NCBI RefSeq assembly: GCF_014699035.1
Contig: NZ_JACXAA010000022.1
Location: forward strand, 1 to 64,000
DNA: 64,000 nt
DNA from: Spirosoma validum
GTDB lineage: Bacteria; Bacteroidota; Bacteroidia; Cytophagales; Spirosomataceae
Direction of reading: 5' to 3'
Both the position numbers and the translations under genes were made by a program. This document shows positions 1 through 10,900 of the stretch, piece after piece. The notes beneath the pieces were generated by a model. The model did no database searches, was not told the origin of the DNA, and worked only from the letters and a program-made list of their open reading frames with translations. Numbering within the stretch: the stretch's first letter is position 1; every line of letters begins with the position of its first letter.

Positions 1-72
1 AATTTGGGTGTTGGCAGGGCAAGTGGCGTCAGGTTCGAACCTGACGCCACTTGCCCTGCCAACACCCAAATT
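1..72. repeat. Perfect 72-bp palindrome at window edge
   Basis: The first 36 bases are the exact reverse complement of the next 36, with no spacer. The centre is GGTTCGAACC. As RNA it would fold into a very long hairpin. The centre resembles a tRNA T-arm (TTCGAA), but the loop is 6 rather than 7 bases and no other tRNA parts are visible, so it is not called a tRNA. It could be a bidirectional terminator, a mobile palindromic element or an assembly artefact at a sequence end. Confidence 0.85.
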
Positions 73-135
73 GTTTAAGATTATGTGACTACTTATTTAA
101 CCGGTAAAATCGACTTGTCAAACGGGATAGACAGG

Positions 136-513
136 TTAAGCCGTCACTGTTCGTTGCTCAACCCAATCGATGATCGATTCTGCACGTTTTAATCCTGTTT
201 GTGCTACTTCTGCGTCGGGAATGCCATCATAGGCCATCGACAAATGCAGAATATCATAGGCTGACACGAACGAATTTAACATTCGCTTATCAAGCTTAGC
301 CAGATTTTGCTTATACCAGTCCACATCTTTACGACCTTTACCTTTTTTACCTAGTAAACCATCCAGGGCAACTAGTATACCCGTGTAAGCAGCATGGCCA
401 GCGAGTTTAACATATTTTGCGTCCTGGTAATAGCCTTCTTCTTTTCTGGCTTTATCGCGCAGAATTTCCTTTGCGTTGTCAATGTAGCGTTTAGCTTCCT
501 GTACAGGGGTCAT
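136..513 (-). CDS. DUF5618-like small helical protein
   Basis: A 125-residue soluble protein that appears mostly alpha-helical and rich in Lys and Ala. It has no signal peptide or membrane segment. The opening (MTPVQEAKRYIDNAKEILR) and the later GHAAYTGILVALDGLLG stretch resemble the Bacteroidota DUF5618 family as remembered. The function of that family is not known. It is transcribed alone on the minus strand, away from the OsmC gene. A helical HEPN-type fold is possible, but no catalytic RxxxxH motif is evident. Confidence 0.6.
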   Translation of the reverse strand: MTPVQEAKRYIDNAKEILRDKARKEEGYYQDAKYVKLAGHAAYTGILVALDGLLGKKGKGRKDVDWYKQNLAKLDKRMLNSFVSAYDILHLSMAYDGIPDAEVAQTGLKRAESIIDWVEQRTVTA

Positions 514-889
514 TGTGGTGTTTTAATGGCGGCTAGTTTTAGGACTGCCTGATGTAAAAATAACAATTAGTTTTCTTCAGATCAGTATTTGACGGGACAG
601 TTGATCAAACGTCAACGGTCGTATGATCAAGTCGATCAAGTCATGGCTGTACTATGACCAGTGAACCACGCGGGAATGGATACGAATTTCTTCGCCGATT
701 TATAACGGATCGATAACGTAGCAGGAACTACTTCTCAGGTCAACTAGAGCGCTAACTGGGCAACCGTGCAGATTTTATAAAACCATCAGTCCTCGATTTC
801 GATTATCAACTAAAGCTGTTCTATTTTTGTCGTGCTCGACTAGAGACAGACAGGTCAACATTCTCTATTTATTAAACACTTAGTTTCGT
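514..889. other. Intergenic region, 376 bp
   Basis: This lies between the divergent DUF5618-like and OsmC genes, so it must hold both promoters. There is no convincing ORF, RNA gene or strong hairpin. Translating it gave no recognisable remnant. Confidence 0.5.
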
Positions 890-1312
890 ATGCAAATCAA
901 ACGGAAGGCTTCGGCGCACTGGGAAGGTACAGGCAAAGAAGGCAAAGGCACCGTATCGACCGCCAGTACGGTCCTTAATCAAACCCAATATTCCTTTAAT
1001 ACGCGTTTTGCTGATGGTGTTGGCACCAATCCTGAAGAATTGGTTGGCGCTGCTCACGCGGGCTGTTTCTCGATGAAACTAGCGTTTAATCTGCAGGAAG
1101 CCGGTTTTACGGCTGATTCAATCGACACCGATTGCACGATAACCCTCGATCCTGGCACTGGCAGCATCAGTGAATCGCATTTGGTGGTTAAAGCCAGCGT
1201 TCCGGGCATTGAGCCAGAGAAATTTCAATCGCTGGTCGATGATGCCGAAGCGAATTGCCCGATTTCCAAGCTGTTTAACACTAAAATTACGGTTGAGGCA
1301 TCACTGGCTTAG
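890..1312 (+). CDS. osmC: OsmC family peroxiredoxin
   Basis: A 140-residue cytoplasmic thiol peroxidase that reduces organic hydroperoxides, as known for the OsmC/Ohr family. The two redox cysteines are visible: Cys59 in GAAHAGCFSMKLA and Cys123 in EANCPISKLF, at nearly the same spacing as in E. coli OsmC. The length is normal for the family. The N-terminus (MQIKRKASAHWEGTGKEGKG) matches OsmC rather than Ohr. It is monocistronic, followed by a strong terminator. A role in oxidative or osmotic stress is the family expectation and is not shown here. Confidence 0.93.
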   Translation: MQIKRKASAHWEGTGKEGKGTVSTASTVLNQTQYSFNTRFADGVGTNPEELVGAAHAGCFSMKLAFNLQEAGFTADSIDTDCTITLDPGTGSISESHLVVKASVPGIEPEKFQSLVDDAEANCPISKLFNTKITVEASLA

Positions 1313-1350
1313 AACCACCTGTGGGCATTAATTCGTATTGGTGCAACCAT

Positions 1351-1386
1351 AAAAAATGCGGACTACAGGAGTGGTCCGCATTTTTT
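1351..1386 (+). terminator. Rho-independent terminator after osmC
   Basis: A 13-bp perfect stem (AAAAAATGCGGAC with GTCCGCATTTTTT) around a 10-base loop, ending in a T run. It starts 38 bp after the osmC stop. Being symmetric, it could also stop minus-strand transcription. Confidence 0.9.
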
Positions 1387-1949
1387 ATAGATCGACATGC
1401 TGGCCGTACCACGTTAGCTGACCTAATTCAGCTGTGATGCTTCTTGTTAAAGATAAAATGAATCAATCGGCAATTATTCTATCTGACTACGGGAGCATAG
1501 CAATTCAGCTGAAAAGCACTTTACGGGTACAACCAAACAAACAGGGAAAGTTTTTTGCATCCATCCTCATCGCTCTATAAGATAGCTTACTCTAGATTCT
1601 AAGTGTTCAATGCCTTACAGGATAAGTACATCCGTAACGGCTAAACTCGTAGCCTACCTTAAAAGTATAGAAATGTCACGCATAGATAGCTAGCCGTCTA
1701 CTAACTCTATTAAGGGTAGTGAACAGACGGATAAGAAACCGTTTTCTCTTTTGGCAGTTGTGCTTACAGAAAGAAGCTCATCGGTGAGCTTGGCCCAAAA
1801 GGTAGATTGAAATTTATGAACTACTTCGTTTAGGATAATGCAGTTAACGTGTTAATCAAAGTACTGATTTTCATAGCTACCAAATTGTCGCTTATCATTT
1901 TTACCAATCTGATGGCCGTTTTTAATTACTTTCACGTAAAGGACGTCCC
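1387..1949. other. Intergenic region, 563 bp
   Basis: This lies downstream of both osmC and the hybrid sensor gene. No recognisable gene or RNA was found. A 38-codon minus-strand frame (1852-1968) overlaps the end of the sensor gene, but it has no homology recognised here. Confidence 0.45.
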
Positions 1950-4900
1950 CTAATTTGTTTGCTGACATTGCGTAATAAACTCGGAAGGCGTGAGGTTGTA
2001 AAGCTTACGGAAACTCCTGGAAAAATACGAAGGACTCGAAAAGCCGACCAAATAAGCGGTTGCCGTTATGCTTTGCCCATCCCGCAGATACTCCGTAGCC
2101 CGCTTCAGCCGATAATGCTGAATTAATTCATTAACCGGCAAACTCGATAGCGCTTCCAGTTTGCGGTACAAACTAGCCCGGCTCATCCCGATCTCCTGAG
2201 ATAACTGGGTGATGCCAAACTCCGAATCGTTGAGATGGTTACTGAGAATCGTATAAAATCGACCTAAAAAGGGATCGGACTGAGCTAGCTCATCCGTGGA
2301 GACGACTTGGTCCAGATCAGACAGACTGTGTCGGATCCAGTCGCGCAGTTGTTGCCGATTATTGAGTAGATTCTGAATTCGGAGTTGAAGCTCCGCTACA
2401 TGGAACGGCTTGGTGATATAGTCATCGGCGCCAAGCCCTAATCCTTTTACCCGGTTAGCCAACGTATTTTTCGCAGTCAATAGAACCACCGGAATATGGC
2501 TGGTATGGGGATCGGCCTTCAGTTTTTCGCAGAGTGTGTAGCCATCCATAACCGGCATAAGTACGTCGCTTAGCACTAGATCGGGCATGCGCTCAATCGC
2601 TATGTCGAGTCCCTGGGCTCCGTTGCTGGCTCGCTCAATCTGATACCAGGCCGGTAAACTTTGGCTAATAAACTCGGCTAAATCGTTATTGTCTTCCACT
2701 AGCAGGATAAGTGGTGATTCGGCAGTAGGTTGCGATGCAGGAATAGGTTGACTCCCCTGATTGGTATTAATGGCCTTCGGTACCGGTTGCCCAATGAAGG
2801 CGGGTTGATACGGCAGTCGAATGGTGAAACTCGTACCTACACCCAGCTGACTATTGACCAAAATAGTACCGGCCTGTACCTCGACAAGTTCTTTGACTAA
2901 GGCCAGACCAATGCCGGTTCCTTCCTGCGACCGGGTTAAGGAGTCGTCAGCCTGATAAAAGCGATTGAAGATATACGGTACTTGCTCGGGGGCAATGCCA
3001 ATCCCAGTGTCGGTCACAATGAGCTGTACCAAGCCGTCGTTTGCTTGCTGTACCGTAACGACCACCCGATCACCCGCTCGACTAAACTTCAGGGCATTGG
3101 ACACCAGATTATAGATGATCCGTTCCAGTTTAGCCCGATCAAATAAATAATCGCCCATGAGCTGCGGTTGATAGTCTAGCTCAATGCGTAAATGATCGGC
3201 TTCTTCCCGAAACGAGTTGACCGTCTCCTCGATAAATTCGCTTAGATTGCCAACCGACCGCAGAACTGGCATGGCGTTCGCTTCTAATTTGGATAGATCG
3301 AGCAGTTGGTTAATCATCTCCAATAGCTGATAGGCGTTACGTTCAATAACGCCTAGCCGACGCTGGTCATCGGTATCCGCATATTTTTGTTTTAGCTGCT
3401 GAGTGGGCGTTAAAATTAGCGTCAATGGGGTTCTGAACTCGTGCGTCACATTCGAGAAAAAACGCGTTTTCATCTCATCAATCGTTCGCAACTGCTGAGT
3501 CTCCCGTTCCTGAAACGCTAGATTTTGTTGTAAGCGTAACCGGTTGATGTACGAGCGTAACACTACGTAGGCTATGCAAAAAACGATGAGTCCGTATACC
3601 ATATACGCCCACCAGGTTGCCCAGTAAGGCGGATGGATACGTACCGACAAGGTACGGACGTGTGGACTCCATAGGCCTGAAGTGTTCGATGCATTCAGCT
3701 TCAGGAGGTAATGACCGGAAGGTAGATTCGTATAAACGGCTTCTGGCTGCGTCGTCTCCACCCATTGGTTAGTAAGCCCTTCTAACTGATACCGAAACCG
3801 GTTCTTCTCGGGTTTGTTATATTGGGCCACCGCGAATCGAACCGTCAGGAAGTTTTGGTCATAGGGTAACTCCAGCTCCTGTAATACCTGCACCGGTAGG
3901 AAAGGTACCGCGGCTGTATCGGGCGGGCTCAGCGATAAAGGATGGTTATTAATCTGAATCTGGGTGATTTCAACGGAAGGCGTAAAGCTGTCATCCTGAA
4001 TCTGGCGAGGAGAAAAAGCCGTGATGCCTTCCACTCCTCCCATATAAATTTGCTCGTTAGCAGTCCCGAGACGGGGCAGATGCAAAAAATGAAAGCGATT
4101 AAACTCGTCCGCCAGCAACCCATCCTCATGGGTGTAGGTGCGCATCTGAAATGTTTTTCGATGCATACGTACCAGCCCTTTATTAGTTCCCATCCAGAGG
4201 TATCCCTGTTGATCAGGAATCACGGAGTAAATCACATTGTTGGGAAGTCCATCGGCTTCTGTAAAACGGCGGCATTGGCCGGTGTGTTTATCAAACGCGC
4301 AGGCTCCTGCACCAAACGTGCCTATCCATAAGCGATTGGGATCGATCGGATCGGCTGACATACAGAATAGACTATTACTATTAATCGAGGCCGGATTGGA
4401 CGCCACCTGTGTAAACTGTCGATGAACGCCCGTTCGGCGGTCAATCCGGAAAAGGCCTCCGCGTGGCGTAGCTAACCAGAGCGCCTGTTGATCGACCACC
4501 AATTGTAAGGGAGGGTCCGAACCTGAAATGCGTATCGTATGGTCAAACGGTATCCACTTACTCGTTTCTTCCTGGTAATGCCAGGCCAACGAATCATACA
4601 CGACCCATATCTGTCCGGCTGGATCGGTGGCCATTGGATAGGGGTTAGGTCCTGAAGCTGTAAGTGGCGCGGGTGATGGAATGGTCGTTAGGTGGCCACT
4701 TACCAGGTCTAGCCGTTGAAAGGGTTGAGTAGCCGCGTTAAACCAAAGTCTGTGCTGTTGATCGATTGTATACCGAAAATTGTAACTATTGCGATTGGCC
4801 ACATAGGACGGGTCCAGGTTTTGCTTAACGCCTAACCAACGCCGAAGCAAATCGACATGGAAGGAAACCTGATAAGGCGCCGTCTGGAAAGGATTTCCTC

Positions 4901-5987
4901 TCAGATCATACTTTCGGATACCGCTCCCATTCGTTCCTACCCAAAGTACATCCGATCGATCCATACATAAACTATGGCTCTCCTCAGCATTGGAGATAGG
5001 GGCCTGAGCGCTAAGCAACCGAGGGCCTTCCGTATGGGTGTATCGGTATAACAGGCTATCCCGCTGAAAATAGATGACTCCTTTATTATCGGTGGTAAAA
5101 TTCATTATATCCCATATTACCCGCTTGCGGGGAAGGGGATACTGTTGCGTTTGGCCAGTGAGCGGATTAAGCCGTGTCAACTGCTGGCTGGAGCCAATAA
5201 GAAACTCTCCGTCCCGGGTTCGGTAAAACCCGCTTAATTCGTCGTGAGGCACTGGAAAAGTAGGCGCTATAAAGCGCTGTCGCATTTTATCAAAATACGT
5301 AAGTCCTTGATAGGTAGCTACCCAGCAGCGGCCCAGATTGTCTTCGGTAAGGCCGATTCCCGGATCTTCTAACGTATTGGGTTGGCCTTTCTGATGACCG
5401 TAGAGCTGACACCGTCCTGTGCGTGTATCATACAAGCCTACGCCCCAGGCATTAAAAATAATCCAGAGCCGATCCTGTCGATCCAGCCAAACATTCCCTG
5501 GCCCCGAGTGCGAGAATGCTTTCTTATAGGCGGGTAGTTGGGAGACATTGGTGAACGTTTCGGTACGTGGGTCAAAGCGGTCCAGATCCCCTCGTTCACT
5601 GAGGATCCAAATCATGCCTCGATGATCCAGTACCAGTCTGCCTAGTCCGGGGAAGGAAAGTGATGGCTTTCCGGTAGGCGTTGGTTTAAACGTCCGAAAT
5701 GTCCGGCCGTCATACCGACAAAGCCCATCGCGGGAAGCGATCCACATGAATCCCTGGCGATCCTGAACAATACCGGTTATAAAACCCTGAGACAAACCCT
5801 GCCGATCCGTAATCGCAGTGGGCGGGGGTAAACGTAGAGACTGTGCTAAACAAGGATTATCGATCAGACCTATATACCAACTTACTAGTATTAGGAGACA
5901 GTGCCGTAATGTGTTATACAGGCGCATACCAAGTCCGATCTTGTTGAGTAACTTAAAGAGAAACGTTGACTGACTTATGTCAACCAT
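1950..5987 (-). CDS. Hybrid two-component system regulator (HTCS) 1
   Basis: A 1345-residue one-protein signalling system: periplasmic sensor, histidine kinase, receiver and AraC-type DNA-binding domain. After an N-terminal hydrophobic segment come two-component propeller repeats (for example DRQGFMWIASRDGLCRYDG) to about residue 690. A Y_Y_Y domain follows, then a membrane helix near 790. The HisKA motif NVTHEFRTPL has the phospho-His at 849. Next are an ATPase domain (DTGIGIAP, GTGIGLALV), a receiver with Asp1141 (SDVLMPVMDG) and a C-terminal AraC helix-turn-helix (YLVGFSSPSYFSRSFRKL). The architecture is complete. HTCSs usually sense glycan fragments and control polysaccharide loci, but here the divergent neighbours are large secreted proteins. 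Control of those is inferred from position only. Confidence 0.95.
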   Translation of the reverse strand: MVDISQSTFLFKLLNKIGLGMRLYNTLRHCLLILVSWYIGLIDNPCLAQSLRLPPPTAITDRQGLSQGFITGIVQDRQGFMWIASRDGLCRYDGRTFRTFKPTPTGKPSLSFPGLGRLVLDHRGMIWILSERGDLDRFDPRTETFTNVSQLPAYKKAFSHSGPGNVWLDRQDRLWIIFNAWGVGLYDTRTGRCQLYGHQKGQPNTLEDPGIGLTEDNLGRCWVATYQGLTYFDKMRQRFIAPTFPVPHDELSGFYRTRDGEFLIGSSQQLTRLNPLTGQTQQYPLPRKRVIWDIMNFTTDNKGVIYFQRDSLLYRYTHTEGPRLLSAQAPISNAEESHSLCMDRSDVLWVGTNGSGIRKYDLRGNPFQTAPYQVSFHVDLLRRWLGVKQNLDPSYVANRNSYNFRYTIDQQHRLWFNAATQPFQRLDLVSGHLTTIPSPAPLTASGPNPYPMATDPAGQIWVVYDSLAWHYQEETSKWIPFDHTIRISGSDPPLQLVVDQQALWLATPRGGLFRIDRRTGVHRQFTQVASNPASINSNSLFCMSADPIDPNRLWIGTFGAGACAFDKHTGQCRRFTEADGLPNNVIYSVIPDQQGYLWMGTNKGLVRMHRKTFQMRTYTHEDGLLADEFNRFHFLHLPRLGTANEQIYMGGVEGITAFSPRQIQDDSFTPSVEITQIQINNHPLSLSPPDTAAVPFLPVQVLQELELPYDQNFLTVRFAVAQYNKPEKNRFRYQLEGLTNQWVETTQPEAVYTNLPSGHYLLKLNASNTSGLWSPHVRTLSVRIHPPYWATWWAYMVYGLIVFCIAYVVLRSYINRLRLQQNLAFQERETQQLRTIDEMKTRFFSNVTHEFRTPLTLILTPTQQLKQKYADTDDQRRLGVIERNAYQLLEMINQLLDLSKLEANAMPVLRSVGNLSEFIEETVNSFREEADHLRIELDYQPQLMGDYLFDRAKLERIIYNLVSNALKFSRAGDRVVVTVQQANDGLVQLIVTDTGIGIAPEQVPYIFNRFYQADDSLTRSQEGTGIGLALVKELVEVQAGTILVNSQLGVGTSFTIRLPYQPAFIGQPVPKAINTNQGSQPIPASQPTAESPLILLVEDNNDLAEFISQSLPAWYQIERASNGAQGLDIAIERMPDLVLSDVLMPVMDGYTLCEKLKADPHTSHIPVVLLTAKNTLANRVKGLGLGADDYITKPFHVAELQLRIQNLLNNRQQLRDWIRHSLSDLDQVVSTDELAQSDPFLGRFYTILSNHLNDSEFGITQLSQEIGMSRASLYRKLEALSSLPVNELIQHYRLKRATEYLRDGQSITATAYLVGFSSPSYFSRSFRKLYNLTPSEFITQCQQTN

Positions 5988-6094
5988 TGAGCCTTAAATA
6001 TACAAGTAAACAGAGAAAACCATTTACAAACGAGGAATCGATTTGGCAAAAGGTGTACTTGAGAGAAACGAATTGTTTAACTGGAAGAAACTAT

Positions 6095-6178
6095 TTGAGA
6101 CGGAATTGACAGGAATTGAGACGGAATTGACAGGAATTGAGACGGAATTAACAGAAATTGAGATGGAATTGAAATAAA
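6095..6178. repeat. Four tandem 21-bp repeats in divergent promoter region
   Basis: The unit is TTGAGACGGAATTGACAGGAA. The first two copies are identical, the third and fourth increasingly diverged (6095-6115, 6116-6136, 6137-6157, 6158-6178). The array lies between HTCS 1 and the start of the secreted-protein island. A 21-bp period is two helical turns, which would place any bound protein on one face of the DNA. The short minus-strand frame across it (SVSIPVN repeats) is treated as a by-product. Confidence 0.9.
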
Positions 6179-6208
6179 GGTTAATGAATAGTTTAGACAT
6201 TTGAGGAA

Positions 6209-6561
6209 ATGAAAACAATACGTACTCAACTGATGGCCAAACTATTACGATTCGCTTTATTCAGTGCCGCACTTCTCGCTATGACTCAACAGGTAAGCGC
6301 TCAACCGATTGTCTCTATTCATTACGTTACTTCTACCGGAATTGGCCCTAAAAACGGCACAAGTTGGACTAAAATATTAGATAGCACTCAGTTTCAGATT
6401 GTCATCAATAGCGCAGCCACCTCTATGGCGGCTAATCCAGGAGATGATGGTCTGGTTTGGATGTCTGCCGCCCGTATAATCCCACCACTGGAAACGAGCC
6501 AAATTACGTCTTCAAGTTAGAAGCAATCTACAGGTTGCGTCAATACAGTATAACTTCCTAA
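6209..6561 (+). pseudogene. Frameshifted 5' stub of a secreted beta-helix protein
   Basis: The first frame (to 6520) gives a signal peptide ending in VSAQ and the opening of a common Bacteroidota secreted family (IHYVTSTGIGPKNGTSWTK, then a helix of the type seen before VWVAAGTYKP). Around 6470-6473 the reading frame shifts. The adjacent frame continues with PYNPTTGNEPNYVFKLEAIY, the expected next segment, before stopping at 6559-6561. Full members run to hundreds of residues with right-handed parallel beta-helix repeats, so this is a truncated and frameshifted remnant. The family assignment rests on remembered motif resemblance. Confidence 0.75.
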
Positions 6562-6655
6562 AAATCAAAATCTTACTTTCAGTTTCACTGCGTTAAAAAG
6601 CAAGCGACAGGTCTTCTTTTGTCTAAAAAATTCATTCTAACTCAAATCAAATTCT

Positions 6656-7846
6656 ATGAAATTTCAACATGTATGTGTCGCAGCCATCCTGGGTATGGCC
6701 GTAACAACAGGGGTTCAGGCGCAGGTAAAAATCGGGGCTAATCCAACAACGATTACAAGCAACGCCGTGCTGGATGCCGAAGGGTCGAGTGGTCAGCATA
6801 CCGTGATGTTCCAAAACGGCCAGGTGGGTATTGGTACGACTACTCCAGCGACTAATTCGACTGGTCTAGGCGTTAAGCTCAACGTAAATACAGCGGCCGC
6901 TAACGACCAGGCGATAAAGCTTTCAATCGGCGATGTCGGGAAGTTTTTTATGGTACCCCAGTTGGGCTTTGTCGGGGCGTATAACCTAATTGTAAATAAT
7001 GGTGATGCAGGTATCATTTTCTCGAACGCGGGTGGTGCCTCAATAGGCCAGGGGGCAGCTACCAGCCGGGGCTTTGTTATTGCGCCCCATTCAGTTAATG
7101 AGAATGGAGCTTCAGGCCTGAAAATAACCGAAAATGGGTATGTGGGTATTGGAATTAATTCGCCCAAATTCCAGCTTGAGGTAAACGAGGGAATCGGTTT
7201 CGGTGGTTTCGGCGGTGTGTCCCCACTGGTAAATACCAGCAACAAAGGTGCTATCTACTGGAACGCTGTACAACCGGGCATAGGTGAGGTTGAGCTGGTA
7301 AACTATTGCGGTACTGGCTCGGGGGGCTTCCGCTTTTTCAACCTACCCATTGGCGGCACGCCCAGCCTTAGCTATGATATCGCCTATATTGATCTCGCCG
7401 GCGCCTATCATGTCCTGTCTGATGCCCGCGTCAAGACCAATGTGCAGGGCGTCACGTCCGGCCTCAACAAGGTGATGGCGCTGCGCCCGGTTACCTATGA
7501 TGTGCATACCAGCAAGTCATTGACGGAGGGCAACGTGACCTTCAACGCGGATGATAGAACCGTTCCATCGGTCGGCTTCATCGCCCAGGAACTGTATAAA
7601 GTAATCCCCGAAGCGGTCCACAAGCCCAAGGATGAAACGAAAGAGTTTTACCATGTAAACTACGATGGGCTTATCCCCGTGCTGACCAAAGCCATTCAAG
7701 AGCAACAAACTGAAATCGCTGCGCTCAAAGCCCAGGTAGCCGAAGTGGCCGAATTAAAACTGGCTATGGCCGAAATGCGGCAGGAATTGATTAAGGTAGG
7801 TCTTCGGAAGGTAAAAGCCACCGGCAGCAAGGTCGCTAAACGCTAG
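6656..7846 (+). CDS. Secreted tail-fibre-type protein with peptidase S74 domain
   Basis: A 396-residue protein with a signal peptide (cleaved near VQAQ, residue 23), a Gly/Asn-rich beta-structured stalk with GIGTTTP-type motifs, and a C-terminal intramolecular chaperone domain (peptidase S74). The self-cleavage motif S-D-A-R-V-K is at residues 255-260, with Ser255 and Lys260 as the expected dyad. It is followed by PVTYDV, GFIAQEL and a C-terminal coiled coil (EQQTEIAALKAQVAEVAELK). In phage fibres this domain trimerises the stalk and then cuts itself off. In Bacteroidota, cell-surface versions are common. It sits 81 bp before the DUF6923-type gene and is probably cotranscribed. Confidence 0.9.
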   Translation: MKFQHVCVAAILGMAVTTGVQAQVKIGANPTTITSNAVLDAEGSSGQHTVMFQNGQVGIGTTTPATNSTGLGVKLNVNTAAANDQAIKLSIGDVGKFFMVPQLGFVGAYNLIVNNGDAGIIFSNAGGASIGQGAATSRGFVIAPHSVNENGASGLKITENGYVGIGINSPKFQLEVNEGIGFGGFGGVSPLVNTSNKGAIYWNAVQPGIGEVELVNYCGTGSGGFRFFNLPIGGTPSLSYDIAYIDLAGAYHVLSDARVKTNVQGVTSGLNKVMALRPVTYDVHTSKSLTEGNVTFNADDRTVPSVGFIAQELYKVIPEAVHKPKDETKEFYHVNYDGLIPVLTKAIQEQQTEIAALKAQVAEVAELKLAMAEMRQELIKVGLRKVKATGSKVAKR

Positions 7847-7927
7847 GCAACTGATCAGGAGGTTACGGATATCCACTCGTGGACATCCCGGCTTAAAAAT
7901 TGATCCTTACTCCTAAAAAGATATCAA

Positions 7928-10900
7928 ATGATAAAATCATACAATCCTCCACCCCGCTGGCAGTGGGTCTGGATGAGCATACCTGTATTGCTGGTGTTGC
8001 TCGTCATGGCCTTATCGGCCCGGGCGCAGCAGGGTAGTCAGGGCAATACCACTATTTTTAGCGGTGCCCAGATGACCCTCTTTGGTAACCACAATTTCCT
8101 GACAGGCGGGGCAGGCACCCAACCCGGCATTATCGGTACGGTACGTAGCGCACCCTTTGGCGTGCTCAACTTTGCGGCTACGGCAACCGGCCATACCGGG
8201 GCCAACGATGCCAACCATGTCGATGGCTACGTACGCAAGCAGGGGGCCGGTTCGTTCATCTTCCCAACCGGTGACAATGGCCACTACGGTCCGTTTGCCG
8301 CTGCCGCTGATGGCACGACGGGCGCTTATATCTATGCCAACCCATCTACCGCTGTTACGTCTAATCTGGGGGGGGGTAATTATGCCGCTTTGCCAGCCGG
8401 TGCTCCCTTCAGTACGAGCGCTAAAGCGGCCAACCTGTCGGTGGTGAGCACACAGGAGTACTGGGACATTGATGGCACGAATAACACGGCGATTACCCTG
8501 ACGTGGAGTGCGTTAAGTGCGATTGGTACGTTAACAACCAACGACCTGAGCAAACTGACGATTGTCGGATGGAATGGTACGCAATGGGTACCTATTGCCT
8601 CAGCGGTCGATGTGACGTCGGTGCTGGGGGGAACCAGCAATCTGACAGCGGGTTCCATCACAACCACGGGCGCACTTGCCCCCAATGCCTACACGGCTTA
8701 TACGTTCGGCGCTACGGCTGCGCTGGCTCCATTTGCTTGTTCGTCACTGGCCTATCAGGTAGCGGCTACCGGCGGTGGTGCTCCATCAACCCTCTACTCG
8801 TTCAACGTAGCCACGGGCGTCCGCACGGTAATTAAACAAGACTTGGGCCGGACACTCAATGGCATCGGCTACAATACCGTGGATAATCTGATCTGGGGAT
8901 GGGATGGGGGAGCCCATGAGGTGGTACGGATTGATGCGACCGGCGCGATCACCGGCTTCACCATTCCGGATTTGCCAGCGATTAATTATAATATCGGTGA
9001 CGTGCTCAACGGCGGCTATCTGTTTCTTTACAATACGGATGGGGCTACTTACTACGTCGTGGACATTAATCCGGCCCGCTCCAGTACCTACCTTAAATTA
9101 GTCGATCCAACCATTGGCTATGTACTCGATGCTTCGCCCTACGGGACGACCATTACCCCGACGCTGACCATCTCCGACTGGGCCTACAATCCGAGTACAG
9201 GCAATTTTTATGGACTAACGGCCGCCAATGACGCTACCCCGTTCCGGATTACAACGCTCAATCCTGTAACGGGTGTAGCAACCGTAGGGACAGCCGCTGT
9301 GTCGGGTGGGACTATTGGAACCGAAACATCGGGATTCGGAGCCAGCTTTGTCGACAACTCGGGGAACCTCTTTGTCTTTGGCAACCAGTCTGGTAAGTTT
9401 TTCAAAGTTAACCTGTCATCCAGAGTCGCTACGTTGGTGTCGACATCCAGCCCGAGCGGCAATAATGATGGGGCCAGTTGTAATCTGGCAAATCTGTTGC
9501 CGCCAACGCCCTTTGCCTGTGTATCCAAAACGTATCAGGTGGCGGTGCCTACTGGACAGACGTTTTCCTCGCTCTACGAGTTCGATGTGAACACGGGGAG
9601 CCGCAACACGCTTGCCACGCTGACCCGGACCATCAACGCGATTGGGTATAGTACTGTGGATAACTACATCTGGGGTTTTGACAACAATTTGAACCAGGTG
9701 GTACGTATAGACGCCAACGGGTCTATCCTGGGGTACACGATTCCGAATCTGCCGAATCTAAACTTCATCAATGGGGACGTCATGACGGGGGGCTATCTGT
9801 TCCTTTATACGTCTGGTGGAACCCGGTACTACGTGGTCGATATCAACCCGGCACACACCGCTACGTATCTGCAACTGGTCGATCCGACAACGGGCTTTAC
9901 GGTCGATAACACGCCTTTTGGTACGCCCATTACGGCTTATACGATTTCGGATTGGGCGTATGATCCGGTCACAAATAAGTTTTACGGGTTGACCAATACG
10001 GCTGCTGCCGATCCGTTCAAGGTCGTAACGCTTGATCCGTTGACGGGTGCGACCACGTTGGCTGCAGCGGGCGTGAGTGGGGGAGGGATTCGGCAGGAAA
10101 CGTCGGCTTTCGGAGCGACCTATATTGACAATACGGGGAATCTTTTTGTGTATGCCAATACGCTGGATGTTTTCTTCAGGATCAACATGGCGACCAACGT
10201 CGCGACGCAGTTGGCGGTGACGGGTGTTCCCCTGGCCGGTAATGACGGGGCCAGTTGTCCGCTAGTAAATCTGATCACGCCACCGACGCCATTCGCGTGT
10301 ACCTCAACGGCCTATCAGGTCGCCGTGCCGACCGGAAGCGGGCTGACGACGTCTGTCCTGTACGCCTTTGATGTGAACAGCGGAGTCCGCACGGTGCTCG
10401 ATACACTGACCCGTAACATCAACGCAATTGGCTACAACACGGCTGATAATCTGATCTGGGGCTATGACAATTCGGCAAACCGGGTGGTACGTATTGACGG
10501 AAATCGAGTAACCACGGCTTTCCTGATCCAAAACTTGCCTACGACTCAGAATTATGTGGTTGGTGATGTCCTGAATGGCGGGTATCTGTTCCTGCTCGGC
10601 GTTACGGATAAAAAATACTACGTAGTGGATCTTGGTCCTATCCGTTCTACGTATCTGGATCTGGTCGATCCGTTAACAGGTTATACGGCTGATGCTTCGC
10701 CTTTTGGTACAACCATTCCGGATCGGGTGATCTCGGACTGGGCCTATGATCCAGCTACCAGTCGATTCTATGCGCTGACCAATCCGGGTGATGCGAATCC
10801 GTACCAGGTTGTGATCTTGAACCCCACAACGGGTTCAACGACCCTGACAACCGGACAAGTGACCGGTGGGGGCATTCGCGGGGAGACGAGTGGTTATGGA

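Noticed and set aside
1..72. tRNA-like T-arm centre (GGTTCGAACC)
   Set aside because: The loop is one base short and no D-arm, anticodon arm or acceptor stem is visible; the whole is simply a palindrome.
1852..1968. 38-codon minus-strand frame overlapping the end of HTCS 1
   Set aside because: It is short, overlaps a sure gene, has no recognised motif or start signal, and may be chance.
6024..6218. 64-codon frame with SVSIPVN repeats
   Set aside because: It is produced by the 21-bp tandem array read in frame; there is no signal or domain.
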